Counted from the stretch's first letter, positions 7,891 through 15,968 are shown. The stretch: DNA of 22,692 nucleotides from UBA2965 sp036526135 (GCA_036526135.1 DATCZA010000045.1:1-22692); one strand, 5' to 3'. Notes: generated by a model not told the origin, from the sequence alone. Made by a program: numbers and translations.

Positions 7891-9822
7891 ATGAAAGCCA
7901 GAGCTTTCGTCGCTGCCATTCTGGTGCTTACGGGCGCATCCGCGGGTGCTCGGGAGAACGTCGCCTGGCCGGCCTACGGTGGCGGACCCGGAGGCGGTCA
8001 CTACTCCCAGGCCGACCAGATCACGCCGGACAACGTGGCGGGCCTGGAGGTCGCCTGGCAGCATCGCTCGGGCGACTATCGAGAGGGCACCATCCGCGGC
8101 GTGGAGGGCTTCAGCGGCGACGCGGTGGCCGCCTCGGCCTTCATCGGCACGCCCATCGTCGTGAACGACACGCTGTATTACTGCACGCCGTTCAATCGGG
8201 TTTTTGCCCTGGATCCTCAGACGGGCGCCGAGCGTTGGATGTTCGACCCGGGCGTGAAGCACGAGCTGGAGCACCTCACCAACTGCCGCGGGGTGAGCTC
8301 CTGGACGGACCCCCTGGCGTCTCCCGACGCCCTTTGCGCCCACCGCATCATCGCCCCGACCCTGGACGGCCGTATCTTCGCCGTGGACGGAAAAACGGGT
8401 AAGCGTTGCGAAGGCTTCGGCCGCAACGGCGAGATCGATCTCACCGAGGGGTTGACCGAGCATGGCGCCCAGGAATACGGCATTACCAGCGCGCCAGCCA
8501 TACTCAACGACATTCTCGTCACGGGCTCCTACGTCACGGACAGCATCCGCATCGACATACCCTCGGGCGTCGTGCGTGCCTATGACCTGCGCACCGGAGC
8601 GTTCCGCTGGGGTTGGAACCCCGTACCGCCGGGCACCGCCGAGCGCGACGAGGCGGGGAACTATCGCGCGGGCACCACCAACGTCTGGTCCACCATCAGC
8701 GTGGACGCCGAACGCAACCTGGTGATCGTGCCGACGGGCAACTCGTCGCCCGACTACTACGGCGGCCACCGGGACGGCGACCTGGACTACTACTCGAGCT
8801 CCGTGGTGGCGCTGGACGGCGACACCGGCGAGGTCGTCTGGCACTACCAGACGGTGCATCACGACATCTGGGATTACGACCTGCCCGCGCAGCCGACCCT
8901 GCTGGATGTCACCATCGACGGAAAGACGCGTCCGGCCGTGGTGCAGGTGACCAAGATGGGTATGACGTTCGTGCTCGATCGGGAGACCGGGCAGCCGCTC
9001 TTTCCCGTGGAGGAGCGGCCGGTGCCTCAGGAGGGTGCGGCGCCCGGCGAGTATCTTGCGCCTACCCAGCCCTTCCCCCTCAAGCCCGAGCCGCTGCACA
9101 AGCTGGGCATCTCCCCCGACGATGCGTGGGGCTTCACGTTCCTGGACAGGGGCTGGTGTCGGGATGCGCTCGAGGCCATGACCACCGGGCCGATCTACAC
9201 GCCGATCTCCGTGAACAAGGAAACCCCGCTGTACCCGTCGGTGATCGGCGGTCAGAACTGGGGCGCGCCGGCGGTGGATCCGGAGCGTCAGATCATGGTG
9301 GCCAATACCCACCATGTGGCCATGATTCTCAATCTGATCCCGCGGGATCAATGCGACGGCACGGAGAACTTTCCTCAGGAGGGCTCGCCCTACTGCGCGA
9401 CGCTGCGGCCTTTTCTGTCACGCTTTGGCGCGCCGTGCACCAAGCCGCCGTGGGGGACCTTGTCAGCCGTGAACCTGTCCACGGGCGACATCGAGTGGCA
9501 GGTGCCGCTGGGCAACCTGAAGTACCAGGCGTTCTGGCCGTTCACCATGATGAAGGGCGGGGTGCAGATGGGCGGCCCGACGATAACCTCGGCCGGGCTG
9601 ATCTTCATCGCCGCGTCGGCCGACCGGCACGTCCGTGCTTTCGATCTCGATACCGGCGAGGAGCTTTGGGCCGATGAGATGCCGACGACGGGCAACGCCG
9701 TTCCCATGACGTACGTCTCCGGGGGCCGACAGTACGTGGTCATCGCGGCGGGCGGGCACTTCACCTCGCCGTCGCCGCCCGCCGACTATCTCATCGCCTA
9801 CGCGCTCCCGGAGAAGGACTGA
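7891..9822 (+). CDS. Periplasmic PQQ-dependent dehydrogenase (quinoprotein)
   Basis: This 643-residue protein starts with a signal peptide (MKARAFVAAILVLTGASAGA) and continues as an eight-bladed-propeller quinoprotein related to the catalytic domain of membrane glucose dehydrogenase. Hallmarks are EVAWQHRSGDY near the N-terminus, NCRGVSSW and then IIAPTLDGRIFAVDGKTG, SAPAILNDILVTGSYV, VHHDIWDYDLPAQPTLLD (about 321-338), KMGMTFVLDRETGQPLFPVE, and the C-terminal FIAASADRHVRAFDLDTG and VIAAGGH (about 617-623). It lacks the five membrane helices of Gcd-type enzymes and any cytochrome domain, so it is probably soluble in the periplasm and passes electrons to a separate acceptor. It oxidises an alcohol or sugar; which one is not evident. 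The frame is open to 7840, but ATG 7891 has GGAGGGG upstream and begins the signal peptide. It ends 6 bp from the convergent TetR gene. No PQQ biosynthesis genes are nearby. Confidence 0.93.
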   Translation: MKARAFVAAILVLTGASAGARENVAWPAYGGGPGGGHYSQADQITPDNVAGLEVAWQHRSGDYREGTIRGVEGFSGDAVAASAFIGTPIVVNDTLYYCTPFNRVFALDPQTGAERWMFDPGVKHELEHLTNCRGVSSWTDPLASPDALCAHRIIAPTLDGRIFAVDGKTGKRCEGFGRNGEIDLTEGLTEHGAQEYGITSAPAILNDILVTGSYVTDSIRIDIPSGVVRAYDLRTGAFRWGWNPVPPGTAERDEAGNYRAGTTNVWSTISVDAERNLVIVPTGNSSPDYYGGHRDGDLDYYSSSVVALDGDTGEVVWHYQTVHHDIWDYDLPAQPTLLDVTIDGKTRPAVVQVTKMGMTFVLDRETGQPLFPVEERPVPQEGAAPGEYLAPTQPFPLKPEPLHKLGISPDDAWGFTFLDRGWCRDALEAMTTGPIYTPISVNKETPLYPSVIGGQNWGAPAVDPERQIMVANTHHVAMILNLIPRDQCDGTENFPQEGSPYCATLRPFLSRFGAPCTKPPWGTLSAVNLSTGDIEWQVPLGNLKYQAFWPFTMMKGGVQMGGPTITSAGLIFIAASADRHVRAFDLDTGEELWADEMPTTGNAVPMTYVSGGRQYVVIAAGGHFTSPSPPADYLIAYALPEKD

Positions 9823-9828
9823 GGGGGC

Positions 9829-10512
9829 TCAGATGTAGCGGGAACCGGATCGTTTGAGCTGCTTCTGCAGATCGCGAATGGTCTTTTCGGCCGTCGTCTG
9901 CGTGTAGCCGGTGGTCACCGCGGCCAGGATCAGGCAGATGTCCAGCTTGGCGATTCTGGCGACGGTGGCCCAGGGTGTCTCCTTGTACCATGGGGCGAGG
10001 TAAATGGGGTTCACCTGCCGGTAGACCACCGCCGCGAGGATGTCGACGTCGATCCAGTCGACGATTTCCCCCTCGGCCTCGATCTGGTCGATGGCTTTGC
10101 GGTACGTGTTCATGCGGATGGCCGCAAACGTGCTGGAGGTCTCGGACGTAAGCAGTGGCCTGAGCGCCTTCGCGTAGGCGAGGTTGTTCTCGGTGGTGCT
10201 CGCCACGGTGTCGATGATGAAGAACAGCCTGTCGATGCCGTGCTCGATCTGCTCGTCGTCGATGATCTGATACAGATACCGGTAGCGCTCCTCCACCGCC
10301 AACCGCAGCAGGTTCTCTTTGCTGTGGAACTGGTGGTAGAGCGTTTTCGGCGCGACCCCGCTCTCAGCGGCCAGATCGCGCATGGTCAGTCCGTCGTAGC
10401 CCCGATCGGTGATGAGCTTGCGGGCAGCGGCCAGGATCCGCTCACGCCGTTTGAGCTGGCGCTCGGTAAGACCCTTCATGCAGCGTTCCGCACCCGTCGC
10501 CTCATCTGGCAT
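9829..10512 (-). CDS. TetR-family transcriptional regulator 1
   Basis: This protein of up to 227 residues has a canonical N-terminal TetR helix-turn-helix: ERILAAARKLITDRGYDGLTMRDLAAESGVAPKTLYHQFHSKENLL, seen as successive segments at about residues 24-69. A divergent, all-helical ligand domain follows. ATG at 10512 overlaps the end of the dienelactone hydrolase gene by 11 bp. A second ATG at 10479 (M12) has a weak GGAAC upstream and is an equally reasonable start. It is the second gene of the hydrolase operon and is probably a repressor responding to a substrate or product of the locus. Candidate targets are its own operon and the divergent amidohydrolase operon, whose promoter carries a TetR-like palindrome. 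Its stop is 6 bp from the convergent PQQ dehydrogenase stop, leaving no room for a terminator. Confidence 0.92.
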   Translation of the reverse strand: MPDEATGAERCMKGLTERQLKRRERILAAARKLITDRGYDGLTMRDLAAESGVAPKTLYHQFHSKENLLRLAVEERYRYLYQIIDDEQIEHGIDRLFFIIDTVASTTENNLAYAKALRPLLTSETSSTFAAIRMNTYRKAIDQIEAEGEIVDWIDVDILAAVVYRQVNPIYLAPWYKETPWATVARIAKLDICLILAAVTTGYTQTTAEKTIRDLQKQLKRSGSRYI

Positions 10513-11233
10513 TCAGCCGGCGGTCGAACAGCTCGAAGACGGTATCCCAGACTTTCTCCGCCGCGGCCTCCACGTAGGATGGGCGCTCCGGGAAGCAGAA
10601 GCCGTGCTCCGTGCCGGGATGCACTTCGAGCTCGTACTTCACCCCATGCTGGTCGAGCTCCTCGATGAGCTTGGGAATGACGAAGTCCTCGACCCAGTGG
10701 TCGTGCTCGGCGAAGCCGAGGTACAGCTCACCCTTCATGCGCTCGGCGAGCTTGTGGGGTGAGTCGGGCTTGTCGGTGACGATGCGGGTACCGTAAAGCG
10801 ACGCGGCAGCGGCGATCTCTCCGGGAAAGGTGCCCGCCGCCGCCACGACGAACTGGCCGCTCATGCAGTAGCCGATGCAGCCCGTCGGCGATCGCGCCAG
10901 AGGGTTGTCTTCCAGGTAGGCGAGCATCCCGCCGGTATCACGCATGACCGCCTCCACGGTGAGCCGCGAGCCGACGGCAAACATGCGCTTGAGCTCTTCC
11001 TCGCCCTTGCGCAGGTCGAAGCGGACGCGGCCCTCCCGATAGTAGAGATCGGGAAGCAGACAGAAGTAGCCTTGGCCCGCGATGCGCCGGCAGAAGTCGC
11101 GCAGCTCTTCGCGAATACCCGGCGCGTCCATGTAAAGGATGACGGCGGCAAACGGGCCTTCGCCATCGGGGTGCGCGGCGAAGCACTCCATCTCGCCATC
11201 CGGAGTGGCCACATTGACGTGAAATTCCTGCAT
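10502..11233 (-). CDS. Dienelactone hydrolase family protein
   Basis: This 243-residue alpha/beta hydrolase has an intact Cys-Asp-His triad: C123 in GCIGYCMSGQ, D178 in GFAEHDHWVED, and H210 in HPGTEHGFCFPER. The Cys nucleophile in a G-Y-C-x-G context is the mark of the dienelactone hydrolases, which open lactone rings made during aromatic degradation; many relatives have other ester or lactone substrates. I chose ATG at 11231-11233. The frame reaches TTG at 11266, but the family N-terminus (MQEFHVNVATPDGEMECF) begins here and a GAGAA motif lies just upstream. It is cytoplasmic, with no signal peptide. The downstream TetR gene overlaps its end, so the two form an operon read from a promoter near 11269-11297. 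A role in the lower part of a ring-cleavage route fits the two Rieske oxygenases nearby, but is inferred. Confidence 0.93.
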   Translation of the reverse strand: MQEFHVNVATPDGEMECFAAHPDGEGPFAAVILYMDAPGIREELRDFCRRIAGQGYFCLLPDLYYREGRVRFDLRKGEEELKRMFAVGSRLTVEAVMRDTGGMLAYLEDNPLARSPTGCIGYCMSGQFVVAAAGTFPGEIAAAASLYGTRIVTDKPDSPHKLAERMKGELYLGFAEHDHWVEDFVIPKLIEELDQHGVKYELEVHPGTEHGFCFPERPSYVEAAAEKVWDTVFELFDRRLNAR

Positions 11234-11268
11234 CGTGTTCTCGTTTTTTTCGCGGGATGAGGGCAACG

Positions 11269-11297
11269 AGCATAAAACGTGGGTCGGAACCTCACAA
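11269..11297 (-). promoter_or_regulatory. Candidate sigma70 promoter of the dienelactone hydrolase-TetR operon
   Basis: On the minus strand TTGTGA (plus 11292-11297) and TATGCT (plus 11269-11274) are separated by exactly 17 bp, a good sigma70-like arrangement. It lies 36 bp upstream of the hydrolase ATG. No strong palindrome overlaps it; a short direct repeat GGTAA occurs at the GGTAACGCGTGGTAA stretch just upstream. Confidence 0.6.
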
Positions 11298-11345
11298 TGG
11301 CGGTAACGCGTGGTAATTCCAGACCAAGAAACCCGGCCCGCCGCA

Positions 11346-11373
11346 TTGACGGCAAGTGAACAGATTTGATAAT
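11346..11373 (+). promoter_or_regulatory. Candidate sigma70 promoter of the four-gene oxygenase operon
   Basis: TTGACG (11346-11351, five of six consensus bases) is followed by a 16-bp spacer and GATAAT (11368-11373, five of six). This is the best promoter match in the window. Transcription would begin near 11380, about 27 nt before the amidohydrolase ATG. A 24-bp inverted repeat covers the spacer and -10. Confidence 0.75.
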
Positions 11374-11380
11374 TTGTTCA
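11357..11380. promoter_or_regulatory. TetR-like operator overlapping the promoter
   Basis: TGAACA (11357-11362) and TGTTCA (11375-11380) are perfect inverted arms. Inside them ATT (11364-11366) pairs with AAT (11371-11373). The only unpaired positions are one G/T pair and four central bases, so the element is a 24-bp near-perfect palindrome. It covers the spacer and -10 of the promoter, a classic repressor position. Size and symmetry fit a TetR-family dimer site. Two TetR genes flank it: one in the divergent operon and one as the second gene of the operon it would control. Confidence 0.8.
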
Positions 11381-11406
11381 GATTCGGCCGCTGCAGGGAT
11401 CAACCA

Positions 11407-13137
11407 ATGCATCTCGATCTCGTCATCCGTAACGGTATGCTCATCGATGGGCGCCGCACTCCCAGCTATCGCGCCGACGTCGGCATCCGCGATGGGAAGG
11501 TCGCCGTCATCGGGCGGATAGCGCCCGGGAGCGGAGATCGCGAGCTCGATGCCGACGGGCTCATCGTGGCGCCCGGCGTCGTCGATCTTCATACCCATTA
11601 CGACAGCCAGATCTTCTGGGATCCCTGGTGCCGGATTTCCGGGCAGCACGGAGTCACCAGCGTGGTGGTGGGTAACTGCGGGTTCGGCTTCGCGCCGGTT
11701 CGGCCCGAGCATCGCGACAGGGCCATGCTCACCATGGCGCGTAACGAAGCCGTGCCGCTGGAGTGCATGCAGCAGGGCATGCCTTGGGACTGGACCACCT
11801 ATCCGGAATTTCTCGACAGCCTCGATCGCACCCCGAAAGGGGTGAACGTGCTCTCCTACGTGGGGCTCAACCCGCTGATGGTGTGGCTCACGGGCTCGGT
11901 GGAAGAGGCGAAAGGCCGGCCGCTGACCCGGGCAGAAAAGGCCGAGGCGGAGCGCCTGCTTGCCGAAGCCATGGACGCCGGCGCCTGTGGCTGGTCGGCT
12001 CAGTTCATCGGCGCCGACACCGTCCAGCGCGATCACGACGGCACGCCCATGATCACCGACCTCATGAGCCGCGAGGACATCGAGTTCTTCGCCGCGGCGC
12101 TGGGTCGTCTGGGCCGCGGCGGCATTCAGATGATCGGTCCGCCGAAGATGGCGGACGTGCTTGCGGCGGCGTCCGGGCGTCCGGTGATCTACAACGTGCT
12201 CGCCGCTCGCAGCGATCAGCACGGCTCGCCCGCGGAGTCTTACAAGGACGTAATTGCGTGGCTCGCCCGGGCCAATGCCGAGGGAAACCGCATCATCGCT
12301 CATGCGGTGACCTGCGCCATCGACTACCAGTTCACCATGGAGGACTGGAACCTGTTCGACTCGTCCCCGCTGTGGCGGGAGCTCACCATCGGCACCGTGC
12401 CTGAAAGAAAGGCGAAGATGATGGACGCCCAGCGTCGTGCTGCGCTCCATGAGGAATGGGCGGCGGGAAAGGCGCCCATCGCGGGCGGTGGAACCGAGCA
12501 GCGAGAGGAGCGGATCGGCGTCAAGTTTCAGGACCTGGTACTCGCCTACGTCACCGAAGAAGGCGAGCACCTGCGGAGCTGGGAGGGCCATACCGTTGCC
12601 GAGATAGCGGCGGGGATGGGCGTTCATCCCATCGACGCGTTCCTGGACGTATCCATCGCCTGCGACCTCAAGGCTGGCTGGCAGAGCGAGCCGAGGACCA
12701 TCGATCCCCAGGTCATGCGCGACATCGCCAACTGTCCGTATGCCGTGCCCGGGCTGTCCGACGGCGGGGCGCACACCAAGTTCCTGACCACCGGAACCTA
12801 CCCGACGGAGTTTCTCGCCACGTGGGTGCGCGACAACGGGGTGATGGATCTGGAGGAAGCGCACTGGCGCCTCTCCGCCTACTCCGCGCAGACGGCGGGG
12901 CTGACGGACCGGGGGTTCATCGCGGAGGGCATGCCCGCGGACATCGTGGTCTACGATCTGCAGGCGCTGGAGCTGTTGCCGTCCGAGCGCGTTGCGGATT
13001 GGCCCGGCGGCGCGTGGCACCTCGACCGGCGCGCGAACGGCTGGCGCTGGACGATTGTCAACGGCGCGGTCACCTTTGCAGACGGCGTGTGCACCGGCGC
13101 GACGCCCGGGCGCCTGCTCAGGCACGGTCACGCATGA
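11407..13137 (+). CDS. Amidohydrolase, D-aminoacylase (N-acyl-D-amino-acid deacylase) family
   Basis: This 576-residue metal-dependent hydrolase begins HLDLVIRNGMLIDG, the small beta domain typical of cyclic amidohydrolases. Visible sites are H62 and H64 in LHTHYDSQ; C91 in VVGNCGFG, which matches the Cys metal ligand of the D-aminoacylase group; H299 in IIAHAVTC; and D452 with H456 in LSDGGAH, the usual catalytic Asp region. It ends with ADIVVYDL and WTIVNGAVTF, normal for the family. The family cleaves N-acyl groups from D-amino acids or related amides; the exact substrate is unknown. ATG at 11407 has CAGGGA upstream. An in-frame GTG at 11356 would place the promoter/operator inside the gene and is rejected. 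It is probably cytoplasmic. It is the first gene of an operon with TetR 2 (4-bp ATGA overlap), PhyH and a Rieske oxygenase. Confidence 0.9.
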   Translation: MHLDLVIRNGMLIDGRRTPSYRADVGIRDGKVAVIGRIAPGSGDRELDADGLIVAPGVVDLHTHYDSQIFWDPWCRISGQHGVTSVVVGNCGFGFAPVRPEHRDRAMLTMARNEAVPLECMQQGMPWDWTTYPEFLDSLDRTPKGVNVLSYVGLNPLMVWLTGSVEEAKGRPLTRAEKAEAERLLAEAMDAGACGWSAQFIGADTVQRDHDGTPMITDLMSREDIEFFAAALGRLGRGGIQMIGPPKMADVLAAASGRPVIYNVLAARSDQHGSPAESYKDVIAWLARANAEGNRIIAHAVTCAIDYQFTMEDWNLFDSSPLWRELTIGTVPERKAKMMDAQRRAALHEEWAAGKAPIAGGGTEQREERIGVKFQDLVLAYVTEEGEHLRSWEGHTVAEIAAGMGVHPIDAFLDVSIACDLKAGWQSEPRTIDPQVMRDIANCPYAVPGLSDGGAHTKFLTTGTYPTEFLATWVRDNGVMDLEEAHWRLSAYSAQTAGLTDRGFIAEGMPADIVVYDLQALELLPSERVADWPGGAWHLDRRANGWRWTIVNGAVTFADGVCTGATPGRLLRHGHA

Positions 13138-13769
13138 ACACCGTGCCGGCCACGGCGGCTTCGGTCGCGCTGGACCCGCTCACGCAGACCCTGATCGATG
13201 CAGCGGAGGCCTGCTTCGTGCGCCACGGAGTGGCGAAGACGACCATGTCGCACGTGGCCGAGGAGGCGGGCGTTTCGCGCACCACGCTCTACAAGCGGTT
13301 TGCCGTCATGGAGGAGGTGCTGCAGGCGGTCTTCATTCGCGAGTTCGATCGGTTCGAGGCGCGGCTTGCAGGCAACCTCGAACCGATTGATGATCCCGGT
13401 GAGAGGCTGGTGGAGATCGTCGTGGCGATTGCTGAGAACGTGCCCGAAAACGCGGGGTTGGCCCGCTTGCTCGACGGCTCGAGGACGAGAACGGAGAACA
13501 TGGCGCTTGCCGCCGGGCGGCGTGCGCTCAACGATCGGGTGATCGATATGATCGGCGATCCCCTCGATGGGCTTGCGCGCGCCGGGGTGCTGCGTGGGGA
13601 CGTGGAACGGGGCGAGCTGATCGAGTGGATCCGGCGTGTGGTCAACTCTTTGGCGGTATTTCCCCAGCCCAGGAGCAGGTCGTCGGCGGAGCGCCGGCGG
13701 TTCGTCGCCCGCTTTCTGCTTCCTTCCATCACTGCCGCTCACGATCTGCCACCCATGGAGGTTTGCTGA
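13134..13769 (+). CDS. TetR-family transcriptional regulator 2
   Basis: This 211-residue protein has a TetR N-terminal domain: LIDAAEACFVRHGVAKTTM followed by the helix-turn-helix SHVAEEAGVSRTTLYKRF (about residues 39-56). The helical ligand domain is unrelated by eye to that of TetR 1. The ATG overlaps the amidohydrolase stop in ATGA (13134-13137), and its TGA shares one base with the next ATG (TGATG at 13767-13771). Translation of all three genes is therefore probably coupled. The regulator sits inside the operon, which suggests negative autoregulation through the palindrome at 11357-11380. The inducer is probably a substrate or product of the operon enzymes; this is inference. The frame is open far upstream, but only as a shadow of the amidohydrolase. 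Confidence 0.92.
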   Translation: MNTVPATAASVALDPLTQTLIDAAEACFVRHGVAKTTMSHVAEEAGVSRTTLYKRFAVMEEVLQAVFIREFDRFEARLAGNLEPIDDPGERLVEIVVAIAENVPENAGLARLLDGSRTRTENMALAAGRRALNDRVIDMIGDPLDGLARAGVLRGDVERGELIEWIRRVVNSLAVFPQPRSRSSAERRRFVARFLLPSITAAHDLPPMEVC

Positions 13770-14683
13770 TGTCCGCTTCGCCGCTCAGAAACGTGACGAC
13801 GGAAGAAATCGAATCCTTTCACCGCGACGGAGCCGTTCTGGTCAAGGGGGTGCTGTCCGACGAGTGGGTATCGCTGATCGCCCGCGGGCTCGACTACGCG
13901 GACGCGCACCCGGACGGCATGTCGGAAGGCGTCGAGCAGCCCCTGCGGATCGACCAGTTTCCGGCAGCACGCTCTCCTGACCTGCGCCGCGCCATCGACG
14001 CCTCGCCCATTGCCGAGATCGTCGGCGTGACGCTGGACTCGCCGGTGCGGTTCTACATGGATCAGATGTTCATCAAGCCGGCGGGAGAGCTGGTGCCTAC
14101 CCCGTGGCATCAGGATACCTGCTACTACAACGTCGAGGGCCACGATCTGATTCGCGCCTGGGTGTGCGTCGACCCGGTGCCGCGGGAGGCAAGCCTGGAA
14201 GTGGTGCGTGGATCGCACCTGTGGAACGTCACCTACCGGACCGTGGCCGGACGCAGCGAGGCCGAAGACCCCGAGCGTGCCGAGCGTGCGGCCCGCGCCT
14301 ACGCCGCGGGGGAGGCCTTCATCGGGCCGGAGAGCCACGAGCGGTGGTCCTACGGCGATGCGTACCTCGACGAGAGCCTGCCACCGATTCCCGACGTGGA
14401 GGGGCATCGGGACTCGTTCGAGGTGCTCGGCTGGGATTACGAGCCGGGCGACGTCCTGCTGTTTCACGGCAACATCCTGCACGGTGCCCGAGGTGGGGTG
14501 ACGCTGACGCACCCGCGCCGTTCTCATGCGTCCATGTGGGCGGGACGCGATGTGCGCTATATTCACCGTCGAGGGCAGGTGGTGCCCGATCCGGCCGCGC
14601 TCTACGCGCTGGAGCCGAGGGACGGGCAACTGTTAGGCGATTTTCCGGACGTGTTTCCGCTGGCGTGGAGCCCGAAGCACTAG
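13769..14683 (+). CDS. Phytanoyl-CoA dioxygenase (PhyH) family Fe(II)/2-oxoglutarate oxygenase
   Basis: This 304-residue enzyme has the PhyH facial triad: H114 and D116 in PWHQDTCYY, and H238 in FHGNILHGAR. Arg 250 or 251 in HPRRSHASMW probably binds the 2-oxoglutarate carboxylate. It would hydroxylate an unactivated carbon of a small molecule, using O2 and 2-oxoglutarate. Bacterial PhyH proteins have very varied substrates, so phytanoyl-CoA should not be assumed. The N-terminal EEIESFHRDGAVLVKGVLS is the standard family opening. ATG at 13769 has GGAGG at 13757-13761 with 7-nt spacing and overlaps the TetR stop by one base. The Rieske oxygenase gene follows after 40 bp, so two different iron oxygenases are made from one transcript. 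Confidence 0.93.
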   Translation: MSASPLRNVTTEEIESFHRDGAVLVKGVLSDEWVSLIARGLDYADAHPDGMSEGVEQPLRIDQFPAARSPDLRRAIDASPIAEIVGVTLDSPVRFYMDQMFIKPAGELVPTPWHQDTCYYNVEGHDLIRAWVCVDPVPREASLEVVRGSHLWNVTYRTVAGRSEAEDPERAERAARAYAAGEAFIGPESHERWSYGDAYLDESLPPIPDVEGHRDSFEVLGWDYEPGDVLLFHGNILHGARGGVTLTHPRRSHASMWAGRDVRYIHRRGQVVPDPAALYALEPRDGQLLGDFPDVFPLAWSPKH

Positions 14684-14723
14684 TTCAATAGGGTAAGATT
14701 TCGAAAGCGAGGGAGGTAAGCAG

Positions 14724-15899
14724 ATGTCCAGAGAGCAGTTGATCGAGATGACGCGGCACGCCATCGATCACGCCCACGCCGGGACGATCGATCAGGAACC
14801 GGACGTGATGAAGATTCCGGCAGCCAATTATTACGACCCGGACCGCTTCAAGGTCGAGGTGAAGCAGATATTCCGCCGCATGCCTCTCGTGCTCGCGCCC
14901 ACGGCGGAGATCAAAAATCCCGGCGACTACAAGGCCATGGACGCGGCCGGCATGCCCGTTCTGCTCACCCGCGGGCAAGACGGCCAGGTGCGCGCATTCA
15001 TCAACAGCTGCAGTCACCGGGGCACGGCCTTGGTGATCGACGAGACGGGCAACCGCCGGAAATTCACCTGTCCCTATCACGGCTGGACGTTCGATCAGCA
15101 GGGCACGCTGGTGGGCATCGCATCCCCTGACGATTTCGGCGAGATCGACCGATCCGCCTATGGGCTTACCCCGCTGCCCGTGCTGGAGAAGGCGGGGCTC
15201 ATCTGGTGCACGCTGGACCCCGAGAGCACGCTGGACATCGAGACGTTTCTCTCCGGCTACGACGACATGCTCGCCAACTTCGGCTTCGAGTCGTGGCACC
15301 TGTTCGACAAGCGCACCATCCGCGGTCCCAACTGGAAGATCGCCTACGACGGCTACATGGACCTCTACCACCTGCCCGTGCTGCATCGGGAGACCTTCGG
15401 GGCCGACCGCTCCAACAAGGCCCTCTATTTTCCGTGGGGCCCGCACCAGCGGGTGATCTCCCCGAACCGGTACGGGCCTTTGGAAAACCTGCCCGAGGAC
15501 AAGTGGCCAACGGAGATGATGATGGTGGGCGTGTGGACCATCTTCCCCCACATTTCCATCGCGTCCTTCGACGGCGGCGGCCGCAGCGTCATGCTTTCCC
15601 AGCTCTTCCCGGGATCGTCCCCGGGGGAGTCCTACACCACCCAGTATTACCTCATGGAGCACGAGCCGAACGAGGAGCAGGCTAAAGAGGCCGAGGCGCA
15701 GTTCAAGCTTCTCGAGTACGTGGTGGAGGTGGAGGACTACGGCACCGGCCTGCGGCAGCAGAAGGCGCTGGAAGCGGGCGGCCGCGACCACGTTCTGTTC
15801 GGTCGCAACGAAGGGGGCGGCCACCGCTTTCACGGCTGGGTGGATAAGCTGATCGCTGCCAAGGACGACGAGCTGAACAGGATGTTCGCGTCGGTCTGA
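14724..15899 (+). CDS. Rieske ring-hydroxylating oxygenase alpha subunit (complete)
   Basis: This 391-residue protein has both domains of a Rieske oxygenase alpha subunit. The Rieske cluster ligands are C96 and H98 (CSHRG) and C116 and H119 (CPYHGW), with the usual 17-residue gap. The mononuclear iron site is D213-L-Y-H216-L-P-V-L-H221, in which D213 is the bridging Asp; the third ligand is likely D338 in VEDYGTGLRQQ. Where many members have Glu-Asn before this motif, the protein reads YDGYM. It would hydroxylate a ring or remove a methyl group from an unknown substrate in the cytoplasm. GGAGG at 14712-14716 precedes the ATG by 7 nt. No beta subunit, ferredoxin or reductase gene is near, so it is probably an alpha-only enzyme with partners elsewhere. 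It is the last gene of the four-gene operon and ends at a strong terminator. Confidence 0.95.
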   Translation: MSREQLIEMTRHAIDHAHAGTIDQEPDVMKIPAANYYDPDRFKVEVKQIFRRMPLVLAPTAEIKNPGDYKAMDAAGMPVLLTRGQDGQVRAFINSCSHRGTALVIDETGNRRKFTCPYHGWTFDQQGTLVGIASPDDFGEIDRSAYGLTPLPVLEKAGLIWCTLDPESTLDIETFLSGYDDMLANFGFESWHLFDKRTIRGPNWKIAYDGYMDLYHLPVLHRETFGADRSNKALYFPWGPHQRVISPNRYGPLENLPEDKWPTEMMMVGVWTIFPHISIASFDGGGRSVMLSQLFPGSSPGESYTTQYYLMEHEPNEEQAKEAEAQFKLLEYVVEVEDYGTGLRQQKALEAGGRDHVLFGRNEGGGHRFHGWVDKLIAAKDDELNRMFASV

Positions 15900-15933
15900 A
15901 CGAGCCTTCGACTGGCGCAATCACAGCGCGGGT

Positions 15934-15968
15934 AAAGAAAGGGCACCTCATGAGGTGCCCTTTTTCTT
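15934..15968. terminator. Bidirectional intrinsic terminator
   Basis: GGGCACCTCA (15941-15950) and TGAGGTGCCC (15951-15960) form a perfect 20-bp palindrome that can fold as an 8-bp stem with a CATG loop. It is preceded by AAAGAAA and followed by TTTTTCTT, so a U-rich tail is present on both strands. It would end both the oxygenase operon and the convergent TBDR 2 gene. Confidence 0.95.

Noticed and set aside
7501..9351. 616-codon open frame on the minus strand across the PQQ dehydrogenase and MFS genes
   Set aside because: It crosses two real genes and their divergent promoter region and has low-complexity composition; it is a shadow frame.
11356..11406. Upstream GTG start for the amidohydrolase
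   Set aside because: It would put the -10 box and operator inside the gene; ATG 11407 has a ribosome binding site and the expected family N-terminus.
10861..13131. 756-codon open frame on the minus strand opposite the amidohydrolase
   Set aside because: It is a GC-rich shadow frame: its translation is rich in Arg, Gly, His and Ala with no recognisable domain, and the plus strand encodes a clear amidohydrolase with a promoter and ribosome binding site.
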